DNA from: a virus
Strand: one strand, 5' to 3'
DNA length: 51,471 nucleotides
Virus record (IMG/VR): IMGVR_UViG_3300028025_001688
Coordinates: 1-51,471 of that record
Shown: positions 7,165-15,722 of the stretch, one piece after another
How positions within the stretch are numbered: the first letter of the stretch is position 1
How the letters are laid out: each line of letters begins with the position of its first letter
Program-made: the position numbers and the translations under genes
The notes under the pieces: generated by a model
The model's input: only the letters and a program-made list of their open reading frames with translations
Database searches by the model: none
What the model was told of the DNA's origin: nothing

Positions 7165-7644
7165 TTATTTTCCTGCCAATGGATTATCTAACGCTTTTTG
7201 GATCTTACTATCTATTTCTTTTCGTAAGTTGCGAACATCTTGCTCAGTCTCTCTTTGAGATTGTTTAGATGATCTTTCCACACTTTCAACAACTCCCTCT
7301 AGACGACGGATGTCGTTCTTAAGATCGTTCTTGATATCACGAGTATAATCAGATGACTTTTGAGAATTCTCTTCAACAATAGCCAACTTCTTTTCAATTT
7401 CTGTTAGGTCTGGTGCAACATACTTTTCGATTTTAGTCTTCATATCTTGATATGATTTATAGACTTCAAATGCTCCGTATAGTCCACCGAGTAATGATGA
7501 CACAATAGTTGCAGCTATCATAAGTTTAGCTGGAGTGAATTCATATCCACCAATGCTTATGACTGTATCTTTGCTAGCATACTTCTTAACACCTGCTTCT
7601 AACTCATCAATCTTTTTATTTACATCTTTAATTTGCTCTGCCAT
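7165..7644 (-). CDS. Coiled-coil membrane protein, paralogue 1
   Basis: 159 residues; paralogue of the gene immediately upstream. Nearly the same N-terminus (MAE.IKDVN.KIDE.EA.VKKYASKDTVISIGGYEFTPAKLM), one transmembrane helix (about 38-62), then a long charged coiled coil ending KALDNPLAGK. Probably anchored in the inner membrane with a rod in one compartment. Unknown role; a lysis or envelope role is possible from context. Confidence 0.65.
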   Translation of the reverse strand: MAEQIKDVNKKIDELEAGVKKYASKDTVISIGGYEFTPAKLMIAATIVSSLLGGLYGAFEVYKSYQDMKTKIEKYVAPDLTEIEKKLAIVEENSQKSSDYTRDIKNDLKNDIRRLEGVVESVERSSKQSQRETEQDVRNLRKEIDSKIQKALDNPLAGK

Positions 7645-7654
7645 TTCTCTTTTC

Positions 7655-8251
7655 CTAGTTTGATAGAGGATTATCCAATGCTTTTTTAATCTTCATATCA
7701 ACTTCGCTTCTCAACGCACGGATTTCCGCTGTTGTTTCTTTTTGGTTTTTTACCAGTTCACGATTTACATCTCTAATTGTTTCATCAGTGTATCTTCTGA
7801 TTTCTTTAACTGTTGCGTCGTTCTCACGCTTGATGTCTTTGACTGTGGCATCTGTCAAACGCTGATCTGTTTTGCTAGATCTTTCAACATTTTCTACTAC
7901 ACCTTCTAGTCTACGAACATCATTCTTTAAGTCGCCTTTAATAGATTCAGTATACTCAACCATCTTACTAGTGTTAGCATCTAACACTTCCATCTTTTTA
8001 TAGATTTCAGTGAGATCTGGTGTAACATACTCAGCGATCTTTTTCTTCATACCCATATAATCTTTATAAACTTCGAAGCACCCATATAGACCACCAAGCA
8101 ATGATGATACTAAAGTAAATGCTACCATAAGTTTAGCTGGAGTAAACTCATAGCCACCGATACTAATTACAGTATCTTTGCTGGCATATTTTTTTACTGC
8201 AGCTTCTGCCTCGTCAATCTTTGCATTGACATCTTTAATTTCTTCTGCCAT
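7655..8251 (-). CDS. Coiled-coil membrane protein, paralogue 2 (longer)
   Basis: 198 residues, starting with AAGGAG-spaced ATG at 8251. Same plan as the downstream copy but with about 40 extra residues in the rod. The extra stretch is made of near-repeats: TDATVKDIKREN, DATVKEIRRYT, DETIRDVNREL. So the pair looks like a tandem duplication followed by growth of the rod by an 11-residue unit. Ends KALDNPLSN like its twin. Confidence 0.65.
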   Translation of the reverse strand: MAEEIKDVNAKIDEAEAAVKKYASKDTVISIGGYEFTPAKLMVAFTLVSSLLGGLYGCFEVYKDYMGMKKKIAEYVTPDLTEIYKKMEVLDANTSKMVEYTESIKGDLKNDVRRLEGVVENVERSSKTDQRLTDATVKDIKRENDATVKEIRRYTDETIRDVNRELVKNQKETTAEIRALRSEVDMKIKKALDNPLSN

Positions 8252-8261
8252 CTTGTACTCC

Positions 8262-8438
8262 TTAGTCCCAATGACCTTTTAATTTCTGTGCTTTTGTAGG
8301 TTGTCGTTGGATGTGATGTCTGTCTTTTGGTTGATGTAATCTATCTTTAAGTTCACTTAAAAGATAAGCCACATATATCGATATTGCTAGAGCCACAACT
8401 GCTAAAATATAAGCCACTAGTGCTAATTGTGTTTCCAT
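8262..8438 (-). CDS. Small single-span membrane protein, 58 aa
   Basis: Complete frame, ATG at 8438 and TAA at 8264-8262, preceded by AAGG. Starts METQLALVAYILAVVALAIS, one transmembrane helix (about 5-27), then a short basic tail (KDRLHQPKDRHHIQRQ...). It lies 2 bases after the stop of the large secreted protein and 10 bases before the next gene, so it fills what would otherwise be a 187-base gap. Function unknown. Confidence 0.7.
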   Translation of the reverse strand: METQLALVAYILAVVALAISIYVAYLLSELKDRLHQPKDRHHIQRQPTKAQKLKGHWD

Positions 8439-8440
8439 AA

Positions 8441-10411
8441 TTACCTTTTATATTGAGATTCAATCATTTGTTGATGTACTGAATCGGTGCCACCAAACAT
8501 TCTCAATGTGCTACGATTTTCAACATTTCTCTGATTAGTATAAACTGCGTATGGTTTATATCCTGCAACATCTGGTAACATTGTTTTACCATAGGTGTCG
8601 AATCCAGGTGTGAATCCCATTGCTTGAATAACTACATTCTGAACTTGTTTTTGCTGTTCCATGTTGTCAGCTTTTCCCATTTCGCTGGCAAGATTTTTAC
8701 CCTTTTCTATTGCTTCTGCTTTTGCTGCAGCTTCTCTTCGTTCTTGGAGTGCTTGGCGAGCAGTTGGTGCTGCTGGCTTATCAGATGACGATGCAGTATT
8801 ATTAGTATTCTGTGACGGAGAACTGCCTCCAGAGCCTTTCGGAGCATCATCTTTTTTGTCCTCTTGTTTATTGGCATTACCCTTTGGTTCGTTCGAACCA
8901 CCCTTTGGTTCGTTCTGTGCCATTTGTTGTTGTGGTGGTGGTGGAGGTGCTAACTGAACTGGAGCAGATGGTGCTGCAGCAGAATTTGTAGTTGGTGTTG
9001 GAGAAGCAATTGCTTTATCCACATTAGAATCACCTGTTGTGGAAACTCCAACAGAAACTACACCATCTGAACCAACTGTAGTTGAAGCAGTTGTTGTAGA
9101 AACAGGTGCATTGGCAGGATCATTTCTTGCCACCGTACCTGCTGTTGCTACTATTGATGCTGTACCTTGTTGCTCAAGCAACATTTTAGTTGCATAAGCA
9201 GTTGCATAATTTGGACATGTTCTGTCATACAATCCATCTAATGCACATTGTTGTGCTTTATATGCCTCAGCATATCCAGAACAAGTTGTAGAGTAAAGAG
9301 GATTAGCAGTACATTGTTGGTTATGATATGCTGATGCATAACCTGTGCAAGTTGTTGCGTATAATGGATTTATTGAACACTGTTGGTCGTGATACGCTTG
9401 TTGATATCCAGCACAAGTAGTGCTATACAATGGATCAATTGAACATTGGTATGTTAAATATGCTGATGCGTATCCAGGACATGATACATCAAACAATGGA
9501 TTGGCAGTACACTGTTGAGTAAAATATGCTGTAGCGTATCCAGGACATGATGGGTTATATAATGCACTTATGGTGCACTGTTGTGCTGTATATGCTGCTT
9601 GGTATCCAGGACATGCAGGAGATGATAATGGGTTTATTATACACATATCAACAGCACCAGTACCACTCAATGCTTGCCAGCTAAAAATACTTGAACTTCC
9701 AGGAGTAATGTTTATACCTTGACTATGATATGATTGAAAATATTCACCCTTTAACAAATCACCTGCCATACCAGATGTAACTCTGTTCCAACTCACCATA
9801 GCACCAGCAATTCTAGTGTCTACTAAACCAGATGAGTTGATTTTAATTTCAAAACTATTTCCACCTTGTGATGAACAACATTGACTTGAGTTATACCAAC
9901 CATAAGTCATTTCGTTTGTGCCACGAAGATAATATTGATTATCAGTCCACGAATATAAATCAGTATGCATACCATAGATGGTATAGTTATATCTTGAATC
10001 TCTCGTGGTGCGTAAATCTATACCTTCACAGCAAGCACCACCCAATCCAGATGTCGCTGGGTTCTGGAATGTAACCAAACCATTAGTCATTGCCCATGAT
10101 GTAGTAAAGTTTTGTCCATAGAATGGAAAATCAAATCCAAGTGGTACTTCTGTATAATAATCATCCCATGTTGAGATGTTTACAGCATTTGGATTATTCT
10201 TTATTTCCTGAAGTGGTAATGCAGCAGAGCCAGTACCAACAGTTACTGATAAACCAGAACCACCTGGAATTGGTACTGATACTAAACCACCTGTTCCACC
10301 ATTAACTGGTGTTAAAGTAAAATCTGTTCCTGGAAGTTGTATTTGTGCTTTAACTCTTGGTGTGATTAGCACCAAGCCCAAGACAATAACCAGTAAACCC
10401 CAGAATCTCAT
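8441..10411 (-). CDS. Large secreted protein with seven Cys repeats
   Basis: 656 residues. Signal peptide (1-22, ending VKA). Residues 25-255 form a beta-rich region (GFDFPFYGQNFTTSWAMTNG...) that recalls NIDO-like extracellular domains. Residues 257-410 are seven 22-residue repeats of the type C-x4-L-[YF]-x3-C-x2-Y-x2-AY-x2-QQ. Then a Thr/Ser/Pro/Gly/Asn-rich linker and a charged C-terminal helical part. Likely exported or virion-surface; the Cys pairs suggest periplasmic oxidation. TAATG-coupled to the preceding secreted protein behind a candidate late promoter. Confidence 0.7.
   Translation of the reverse strand: MRFWGLLVIVLGLVLITPRVKAQIQLPGTDFTLTPVNGGTGGLVSVPIPGGSGLSVTVGTGSAALPLQEIKNNPNAVNISTWDDYYTEVPLGFDFPFYGQNFTTSWAMTNGLVTFQNPATSGLGGACCEGIDLRTTRDSRYNYTIYGMHTDLYSWTDNQYYLRGTNEMTYGWYNSSQCCSSQGGNSFEIKINSSGLVDTRIAGAMVSWNRVTSGMAGDLLKGEYFQSYHSQGINITPGSSSIFSWQALSGTGAVDMCIINPLSSPACPGYQAAYTAQQCTISALYNPSCPGYATAYFTQQCTANPLFDVSCPGYASAYLTYQCSIDPLYSTTCAGYQQAYHDQQCSINPLYATTCTGYASAYHNQQCTANPLYSTTCSGYAEAYKAQQCALDGLYDRTCPNYATAYATKMLLEQQGTASIVATAGTVARNDPANAPVSTTTASTTVGSDGVVSVGVSTTGDSNVDKAIASPTPTTNSAAAPSAPVQLAPPPPPQQQMAQNEPKGGSNEPKGNANKQEDKKDDAPKGSGGSSPSQNTNNTASSSDKPAAPTARQALQERREAAAKAEAIEKGKNLASEMGKADNMEQQKQVQNVVIQAMGFTPGFDTYGKTMLPDVAGYKPYAVYTNQRNVENRSTLRMFGGTDSVHQQMIESQYKR
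9182..9643 (-). repeat. Seven tandem 66-bp coding repeats
   Basis: In-frame repeats encoding the 22-residue Cys unit of the large secreted protein (residues 257-410). Units are diverged, not identical, so this is an old, selected array. Each unit has two Cys ten residues apart. Confidence 0.75.
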
Positions 10412-10884
10412 TAGTCTTTACTCTTAACTTTTTGTGGGACTCTGTCTGGATTTTCTTCCCAGATTTTCTTGGCTTGCTCGCCAATTTTACCATCTACTGG
10501 ACATGGAGTTCCAGCATTCATCATTGCTGTAAATACTCTTTCGTCTTGACACATAATAGCAACTGCTGCTACTTTCATACCCATGTCATATGTAGAACGA
10601 GCTAATTTTAATCTTTCGCAATTCTTGTCGGTCATAGTAGCACCGAATGAAATACCAAGAATTTGAGTTTGAGTTGCACCAGATACAGCAACTGCACACA
10701 CATCACTATTGATAATCGTGATTGCTGGAGCCACTGCTGTTGGTGGAGGAGATTTTATTGTTGTAGTGCTATTTGAAGTAGAATCAGTTGTACTTCTACT
10801 AGTCGAATCAGTCACGATGGGATCAGCCATCGCAGAAGACAAATACATGACAAAAAGCACCGCTGTAGCGATCTTTTTGGTCAT
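10411..10884 (-). CDS. Secreted protein of unknown function
   Basis: 157 residues with a signal peptide (MTKKIATAVLFVMYLSSAMA), a Ser/Thr-rich spacer (22-44) and a conserved core with four cysteines (SDVCAVAV ... NCERLKLARS ... MCQDERVF ... GTPCPVDG). First gene after a candidate late promoter at 10941-10950; coupled to the large secreted protein. Pattern known to me from marine T4-like phages, without a function. Probably periplasmic or virion-associated. Confidence 0.65.
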   Translation of the reverse strand: MTKKIATAVLFVMYLSSAMADPIVTDSTSRSTTDSTSNSTTTIKSPPPTAVAPAITIINSDVCAVAVSGATQTQILGISFGATMTDKNCERLKLARSTYDMGMKVAAVAIMCQDERVFTAMMNAGTPCPVDGKIGEQAKKIWEENPDRVPQKVKSKD

Positions 10885-10940
10885 TTTTAAACCTTTTTTT
10901 AGTTATACGGTAATAATGAGTATACTACTATCACTCTAAT

Positions 10941-10950
10941 ATTATTTAGG
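10941..10950 (-). promoter_or_regulatory. Candidate late promoter CCTAAATAAT
   Basis: Minus-strand CCTAAATAAT, 57 bases upstream of the start at 10884. Resembles the T4 late promoter TATAAATA and matches sites at 28148-28157 and 32708-32717, also ahead of presumed late genes. Confidence 0.5.
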
Positions 10951-10959
10951 AACTAAGGG

Positions 10960-12105
10960 TTATTTCTTTTGTAACTCTTCTACTTCTTTTTCGATAGTTT
11001 TTACACTAGGGGATGAAAACACTTCTTGTACTTTATTTAAGAAAGATTGTGTTTTAGTTGGAGGGTTTAATTCTTCTTCTGTAATAGGAGTAATTCTTCT
11101 TCCTGCAGAATCATACTCTATCTTTTTAACCTGTTTTCTATCAAACAGTTCTGGTTCCCAGTCTTTGTTATGTTCATCTACTTCTATCTCTGGTAACTCT
11201 GAATCTTGTTCTTTTGGATTAAATGCATCTTTAAATTCTATATTGTCTTCTATAACAATGTGTTTAATCTCAGGTTCTTTGTCTGGAAAATCATTTGCTG
11301 GTTCTTTTTTGAAAAACTTGTCCCATACTTTTTCTTTGATGGGTTCTGGTTCAATAGTTCCTCTGTCTTTTCTCAATTGCCAGTTTGCTGCAACTAACAT
11401 TAAAACAGCAAGTGGATCAAATACAAGAACAATTAATATGGTGACAAACCTAACTGCCTTTTCTAAAAGATCAGTATCAGCGTCACCATAGATTACTTGA
11501 GCAATGTATTTAATTGGTCCTACTTCTGCTTCGACTTTACGGACTTCGCTGGCGATTGGAGCACGCTCTTCGTTGAGTTTGGCGATCTTGGTTTGCGCAC
11601 TACCGATTTCGGTAAGGATTCTGTTTCTATCTTTTTGCTGGTTTCTTCTGATTTGGATGGCTCGTTCTGTTCCACCTTGATCTGTGGTGCGGGAGATAGT
11701 TTGATCCAATTGAGCATCGAGTTGAGAAAGTTCTTTACGACTTGCATTAATGTTCTCCTTTTCTGTTTTGATTTTCTCATCAATCAATGCTAATTTAGAT
11801 TGAACATCTCCTGTAGGAATTGCTTGGTCTAAATGTGCTTTTGATAAGAATCCGAAAATGCCCATTGAAGTTAGTAACATCAACACAACTAGGGCTACGG
11901 TAAAATATGACTTTAAGAGAACTGGTATTTCTTTCCAGTTTCTATAAAGCCATGATGCCACTACGAGTTTCGATGCTTCTAACAAAGAACCCATAATTGC
12001 AATTGGAATCACAGCTGCAGCAAAAATGGCAATCAGACCAACAACTGCATAATATGCAGCTACTGCTGAAAGTCCTAGTGCAACTGCGAATAGTAAGTAT
12101 GTCAT
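10960..12105 (-). CDS. Membrane protein with periplasmic or cytoplasmic coiled coil
   Basis: 381 residues. Three N-terminal hydrophobic segments (about 2-24, 28-50, 66-88), a coiled coil (about 100-200), another transmembrane segment (about 217-242; VTILIVLVFDPLAVLMLVAAN) and a long acidic soluble tail. The VFDPLAVLMLVAAN segment recurs in membrane proteins of T4-like marine phages. Role unknown; an infection-related envelope protein is likely from topology. Overlaps the GIY-YIG gene by ATGA. Confidence 0.65.
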   Translation of the reverse strand: MTYLLFAVALGLSAVAAYYAVVGLIAIFAAAVIPIAIMGSLLEASKLVVASWLYRNWKEIPVLLKSYFTVALVVLMLLTSMGIFGFLSKAHLDQAIPTGDVQSKLALIDEKIKTEKENINASRKELSQLDAQLDQTISRTTDQGGTERAIQIRRNQQKDRNRILTEIGSAQTKIAKLNEERAPIASEVRKVEAEVGPIKYIAQVIYGDADTDLLEKAVRFVTILIVLVFDPLAVLMLVAANWQLRKDRGTIEPEPIKEKVWDKFFKKEPANDFPDKEPEIKHIVIEDNIEFKDAFNPKEQDSELPEIEVDEHNKDWEPELFDRKQVKKIEYDSAGRRITPITEEELNPPTKTQSFLNKVQEVFSSPSVKTIEKEVEELQKK

Positions 12106-12530
12106 AGTTTGTTTTTAATATGAGATCCGTGAACTCTTACAGATATTTGTCCGTTATAAAATTCATCAGATTCTAATACCTTTCGTGCAAACTGTTCTCG
12201 TGCTTCTATGTATGAACATTCTGCTTTTGATTTACAGAAAAATAGAATTTCTCTGGTGAAGTTGTCCCTTCCCAGTAACTCTACATCTTTATTTAGTTCT
12301 ATACTTGAACCATAATACTCTAGCCAATCAGAGTCTATTTTACTACGGATCTTTTTCTTCTTCTTCGTTCCGTTTTTTTGTTTGATTATTTTGTATGTAG
12401 TTTTAGAGAACTTTGCTAATTTCTTACCCACATACATACGACTGGTGGCTTTGTTCGTAATTAAATAAACAAAGCCAACGCAATCTTCAGGCAATTCCTC
12501 TACGGGATTGTTTTGATAATACCAAGTCAT
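12102..12530 (-). CDS. GIY-YIG nuclease-like protein
   Basis: 142 residues. VGFVYLITN (about 18-26) and SRMYVGKK (about 30-37) form the GIY-YIG signature; R and E residues of the catalytic set may lie downstream in the helical region. Basic lysine cluster (KKKKKIRSK) mid-protein. Could be a freestanding Seg-type endonuclease or a recombination/repair nuclease. Coupled to the zinc-ribbon microprotein upstream and the membrane protein downstream. Confidence 0.65.
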   Translation of the reverse strand: MTWYYQNNPVEELPEDCVGFVYLITNKATSRMYVGKKLAKFSKTTYKIIKQKNGTKKKKKIRSKIDSDWLEYYGSSIELNKDVELLGRDNFTREILFFCKSKAECSYIEAREQFARKVLESDEFYNGQISVRVHGSHIKNKL

Positions 12531-12676
12531 TCTTCATCGTCAAGATCCTCCTCTTCATAGATGTCAGCAGAACAGACTGGGCAATATACCAAATCTTCCG
12601 TGCTGTGGTCATCTCCTTTGAGGACAATCTTTCCTCTCGCTCCACATTCATTACACTCAAAGTATTTAGTTGTCAT
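12527..12676 (-). CDS. Zinc-ribbon microprotein, 49 aa
   Basis: Complete frame (ATG at 12676, TGA at 12529-12527), ATGA overlap with the GIY-YIG gene. Two CxxC knuckles, CNEC (8-11) and CPVC (32-35), then an acidic tail EEEDLDDEE. A small zinc ribbon of the type found in phage regulators. It sits 8 bases downstream of the IscA gene, in the same operon. Confidence 0.75.
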   Translation of the reverse strand: MTTKYFECNECGARGKIVLKGDDHSTEDLVYCPVCSADIYEEEDLDDEE

Positions 12677-12684
12677 CTATTGTC

Positions 12685-12996
12685 CTATACTGAAAACGAA
12701 CTACCACAACCGCATGTAGTTTTTGCGTTTGGGTTAGTTATTACAAATTGTGAACCTTTTAATTTATCACTGGTAAAGTCAATCGTGGCATTGTCAAAAT
12801 ATTGCATGCTCATTGAATCGACTATAAGATTATCAATAACAAAGTCATTTTCTTCTTTGTTCTCTTCAAGAGTGAATCCATAGTTGAAACCAGAGCACCC
12901 ACCACCAGAGATAAATGCTCTTACAAATTTGGCAGTTGGCTCATCCAAAAGAATTTCGTTGAGTTGTGTTTTTGCTGCTTCTGTTACGGTAATCAT
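12685..12996 (-). CDS. iscA: A-type Fe-S carrier (IscA/SufA/ErpA-like)
   Basis: 103 residues from the ATG at 12996 (ATGA overlap with IscU). The three cluster-binding cysteines are present: GGGCSGF (C34) and TTCGCG (C95, C97), at the spacing of IscA. Would accept a cluster from the IscU-type scaffold and hand it to apo-targets in the host cytoplasm. Full length for the family. Known as an occasional auxiliary gene of marine T4-like phages. Confidence 0.93.
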   Translation of the reverse strand: MITVTEAAKTQLNEILLDEPTAKFVRAFISGGGCSGFNYGFTLEENKEENDFVIDNLIVDSMSMQYFDNATIDFTSDKLKGSQFVITNPNAKTTCGCGSSFSV

Positions 12997-13376
12997 GCGC
13001 ACTCACATTTTAATTGATAGTCGTTTATTGCTGCTCTGATGGCATCTTCAGCAAGGATGCTACAATGGATTTTGACTGGTGGCAATGCGAGTTCTTGAGC
13101 AATGTCTGAATTTTTAATAACTGCTGCTTGCTCCAGTGTCTTTCCTTTAACCCATTCGGTAACAAGAGAGGAACTTGCAATTGCAGATCCACACCCATAT
13201 GTTTTAAATTTCGCATCAGTAATAATCCCATCTTCAACTTTAATCTGTAATTTCATTACATCACCACATGCTGGTGCACCAACCATACCTGTGCCAATAT
13301 TTTTATCGCTCTTATCAAAACTTCCTACATTTCTAGGATTCTCATAATGATCTATAACCTTATCTGAGTAAGCCAT
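12993..13376 (-). CDS. iscU: Fe-S cluster scaffold IscU
   Basis: 127 residues, full length. Key residues are all there: C37 and D39 (APACGDV), C62 (YGCGSA), LPPVK at 98-102 (the HscA chaperone recognition site in bacterial IscU), H104 and C105 (IHCSILAEDAI). Fe-S clusters are built on it by host IscS. Directly coupled to IscA and TAATG-coupled to the desaturase. No IscS, HscA or HscB in the window, so it must borrow the host machinery. Confidence 0.95.
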   Translation of the reverse strand: MAYSDKVIDHYENPRNVGSFDKSDKNIGTGMVGAPACGDVMKLQIKVEDGIITDAKFKTYGCGSAIASSSLVTEWVKGKTLEQAAVIKNSDIAQELALPPVKIHCSILAEDAIRAAINDYQLKCECA

Positions 13377-14080
13377 TATTGTCTTTCCTTTGATAAACCT
13401 AATTTATTAAAAATCTTAAACCACATCCAGCCCATATCAAACTCTAGTGGCTTTCTACTTAGTTTTGGATTTGCTGGATCTCCATGATGATTGTTATGCA
13501 GTTCTTCACCACCAATAATAATTCCCCATGGAACTATATTAGTTGATTTATCTTTGCTGTCATAATTTCTATATCCATAGTAATGACCAACACCATTCAC
13601 AACACCTGCTGCCCAAAATGGAATCCATACCATTTGAACTGCCCAGAACCAAATACCCCACCAACCAAACAGCATTAAACTAATTGCTAGCATTAGCACT
13701 ATTCCAGCATATGGGAATCTAGAATAAACATTTCTCTCCACCCAGTCATCTGGAGTGCCAACACCATACTTCTGAATCATTTCTTTATCTCTTGCTGATT
13801 GAACATAGCAAGAAACCCCAGCGAATAAAACAAACCAGATACCCTCATTGTGAGGACTATGAGGATCTCCCTCTTTGTCCGAGTTCTGATGGTGTTTACG
13901 ATGTATCGCAACCCATTCTTTTGTAACCATGCCAGTTGTTAACCACAACCAGAATCTCATAAAATGAGATAGTCCAGAGTGAAACTCTAAACCCCTATGT
14001 GTTTGTCCTCTATGTAAAAACAAAGTAACACAAACAATGGTGATGTGTGTCATCACCAACAGATAAATTAACTCAGCCAT
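13376..14080 (-). CDS. Fatty acid desaturase (delta-9 type)
   Basis: 234 residues, integral membrane, four or so hydrophobic segments. Three histidine boxes of the membrane di-iron desaturases: HRGQTHR (about 23-29), HRKHHQ (about 60-65), HNNHH (about 195-199). Introduces a double bond into acyl chains, so it could alter membrane fluidity during infection. Somewhat short compared with bacterial members (about 260-300). Overlaps the neighbouring conserved gene by 8 bases. Confidence 0.88.
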   Translation of the reverse strand: MAELIYLLVMTHITIVCVTLFLHRGQTHRGLEFHSGLSHFMRFWLWLTTGMVTKEWVAIHRKHHQNSDKEGDPHSPHNEGIWFVLFAGVSCYVQSARDKEMIQKYGVGTPDDWVERNVYSRFPYAGIVLMLAISLMLFGWWGIWFWAVQMVWIPFWAAGVVNGVGHYYGYRNYDSKDKSTNIVPWGIIIGGEELHNNHHGDPANPKLSRKPLEFDMGWMWFKIFNKLGLSKERQ

Positions 14081-14711
14081 CTTGCCTTTCGTACATTACG
14101 GTATTGGTATCTCCCAATGACCATTTTGCGTTTGTTTCGACAGACCATCGTTTAGTTGCTACTCTAAAATCTGGTGTCTTAAGTTCTTTTGGATTACTAC
14201 TTGGCTCTAATATAATTAAACGATTATTTGGCTGAGCAGCAAACTGCCCATTATCACACTGAATAAAATTATAAGACTTATGGTCTTCGACATCCTCAGA
14301 AAAGCCAGTATCAAGAATGTTAAAATCAGGATGGGCACTATCGACTGTAAAAAGATATACTCCATACATCCAATCTCCATTCTTTAATTTAAACTTACAT
14401 CTCATTGATTGTAGTTGTGCTTTCTTCAGCACAGTTATGTCATATGATAAACAATCCCACAACTGAAGATAATCTAATGGTAATGGTTCACCATCAATTG
14501 GTTTCCAGCAATATGCATGTAGTGGTAGTTTATCATAGAGAGCACCATACTTGTTGAGATAAGATTCAATACGAAATGCTTGCCCTCTTAAAGACTTAAT
14601 ACTTATCCACCAGCAAGGTTCAAGTTCTCCATGACCTTTCTCAAAGTCATAGAGAAACTCTCTGCGAACGAAACACTTCACAGGTGGAAGGTTCGCAATT
14701 ATATGTGCCAT
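14073..14711 (-). CDS. Conserved T4-like phage protein next to nrdB
   Basis: 212 residues beginning MAHIIANLPPVKCFVRREF. I recognise this as a protein found with nucleotide-metabolism genes in marine T4-like phages, without known activity. Rich in aromatic residues and likely mixed alpha/beta. TAATG or near-overlap coupling to NrdB upstream and the desaturase downstream. No catalytic motif visible. Confidence 0.65.
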   Translation of the reverse strand: MAHIIANLPPVKCFVRREFLYDFEKGHGELEPCWWISIKSLRGQAFRIESYLNKYGALYDKLPLHAYCWKPIDGEPLPLDYLQLWDCLSYDITVLKKAQLQSMRCKFKLKNGDWMYGVYLFTVDSAHPDFNILDTGFSEDVEDHKSYNFIQCDNGQFAAQPNNRLIILEPSSNPKELKTPDFRVATKRWSVETNAKWSLGDTNTVMYERQDG

Positions 14712-15703
14712 TATGCAGCTTTAGCCCAAACATCTTCCCATGTACCAGACAAAGCACCTTTAGCATAGTCAGTGACACGATTCTCAAAGAAGTTACCATG
14801 CACTGGGGCATTGATCATTTCTTCAACCCATGGCAGTGGATTCTTCTTAACTTTAAAGATGCCTTTCATGCCAAGAGAAATCAAGCGACGATCTGCGATA
14901 TAACGAATGTATTGTTTAACATCTTCTGGTTCTAGATCACGCATGTGTGTTCCATTAAAAGATAGATCAATAAACTTATCTTCCAACTGAACCATCTTTT
15001 CAGCGATTGTATAAATCTTACCTTTTAATTCATCACCCCAGATCTCTGGGTTTTCTTTAATATATTCTTTGAACAGTTTGATCATTGATTCAGCATGCAT
15101 TGTTTCATCAACAATAGACCAAGTAACAATCTGTCCCATTCCTTTCATGATGCCATGACGAGGAAAATTAAGCAACATGATAAAAGAACTAAAAAGCTGC
15201 ATACCCTCTGTAAAAGCAGAGAAGACAGCGATGTGTGTCGCAGTTGATTCAAGAGTACCATTCTTCGAACTGAGTTCCGTAACATAATCGTGTTTATCCT
15301 TCATTTCTTGGTATTCAAGAAACTCACTGTAAGTGGATTCTGGCATACCAAGTGTTTCAATTAGATGAGAATATGCAGCAATGTGTAATGCTTCTCTTGC
15401 AGCAAAACCAGATAACATCATACGAATTTCTGGTTGTGGAAAATAAGGAAGATAGTTCTTAACATATCCACCTGCCACATCGATGTCGCCTTGTGTAAAG
15501 AAACGGAAGATATTAGTGAGGAATTGTTTTTCTTCAGCAGTTAGTTTCTTCTTCCAATCTTTTACATCCTCTGCCATTGGAACTTCTGTATGTAGCCAAT
15601 GTGCTTGCTCATGTTTTAACCATGCATCGTATGCCCAAGGATAATTGAATGGTTTGAAATATGTTCGTTCATCCGTCATCCTACTTTGAGTCTTCTTAAT
15701 CAT
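14711..15703 (-). CDS. nrdB: Ribonucleotide reductase small subunit (class I)
   Basis: 330 residues from the ATG at 15703; the longer frame to 15748 would overlap nrdA. Di-iron ligands and radical site are seen in order: D in FFTQGDID, E..H...Y in EALHIAAYSH (tyrosyl radical Tyr retained), E in FTEGMQ, and E..H in VDETMHAES. Generates the radical for NrdA. The C-terminus ends TWEDVWAKAA, which should be the NrdA-binding tail. Last enzymatic step pair with nrdA 20 bases upstream. Confidence 0.94.
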   Translation of the reverse strand: MIKKTQSRMTDERTYFKPFNYPWAYDAWLKHEQAHWLHTEVPMAEDVKDWKKKLTAEEKQFLTNIFRFFTQGDIDVAGGYVKNYLPYFPQPEIRMMLSGFAAREALHIAAYSHLIETLGMPESTYSEFLEYQEMKDKHDYVTELSSKNGTLESTATHIAVFSAFTEGMQLFSSFIMLLNFPRHGIMKGMGQIVTWSIVDETMHAESMIKLFKEYIKENPEIWGDELKGKIYTIAEKMVQLEDKFIDLSFNGTHMRDLEPEDVKQYIRYIADRRLISLGMKGIFKVKKNPLPWVEEMINAPVHGNFFENRVTDYAKGALSGTWEDVWAKAA

Positions 15704-15722
15704 TTCTTTTTCTCTCTTATTG

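Noticed and set aside
9182-9643. CRISPR-like repeat
   Set aside because: 66-bp units are in-frame protein repeats without spacers.
12102-12530. Homing endonuclease inside an intron or a mobile element
   Set aside because: Neighbouring genes are intact and no intron ends or flanking repeats are visible, so I call only a GIY-YIG-like gene.
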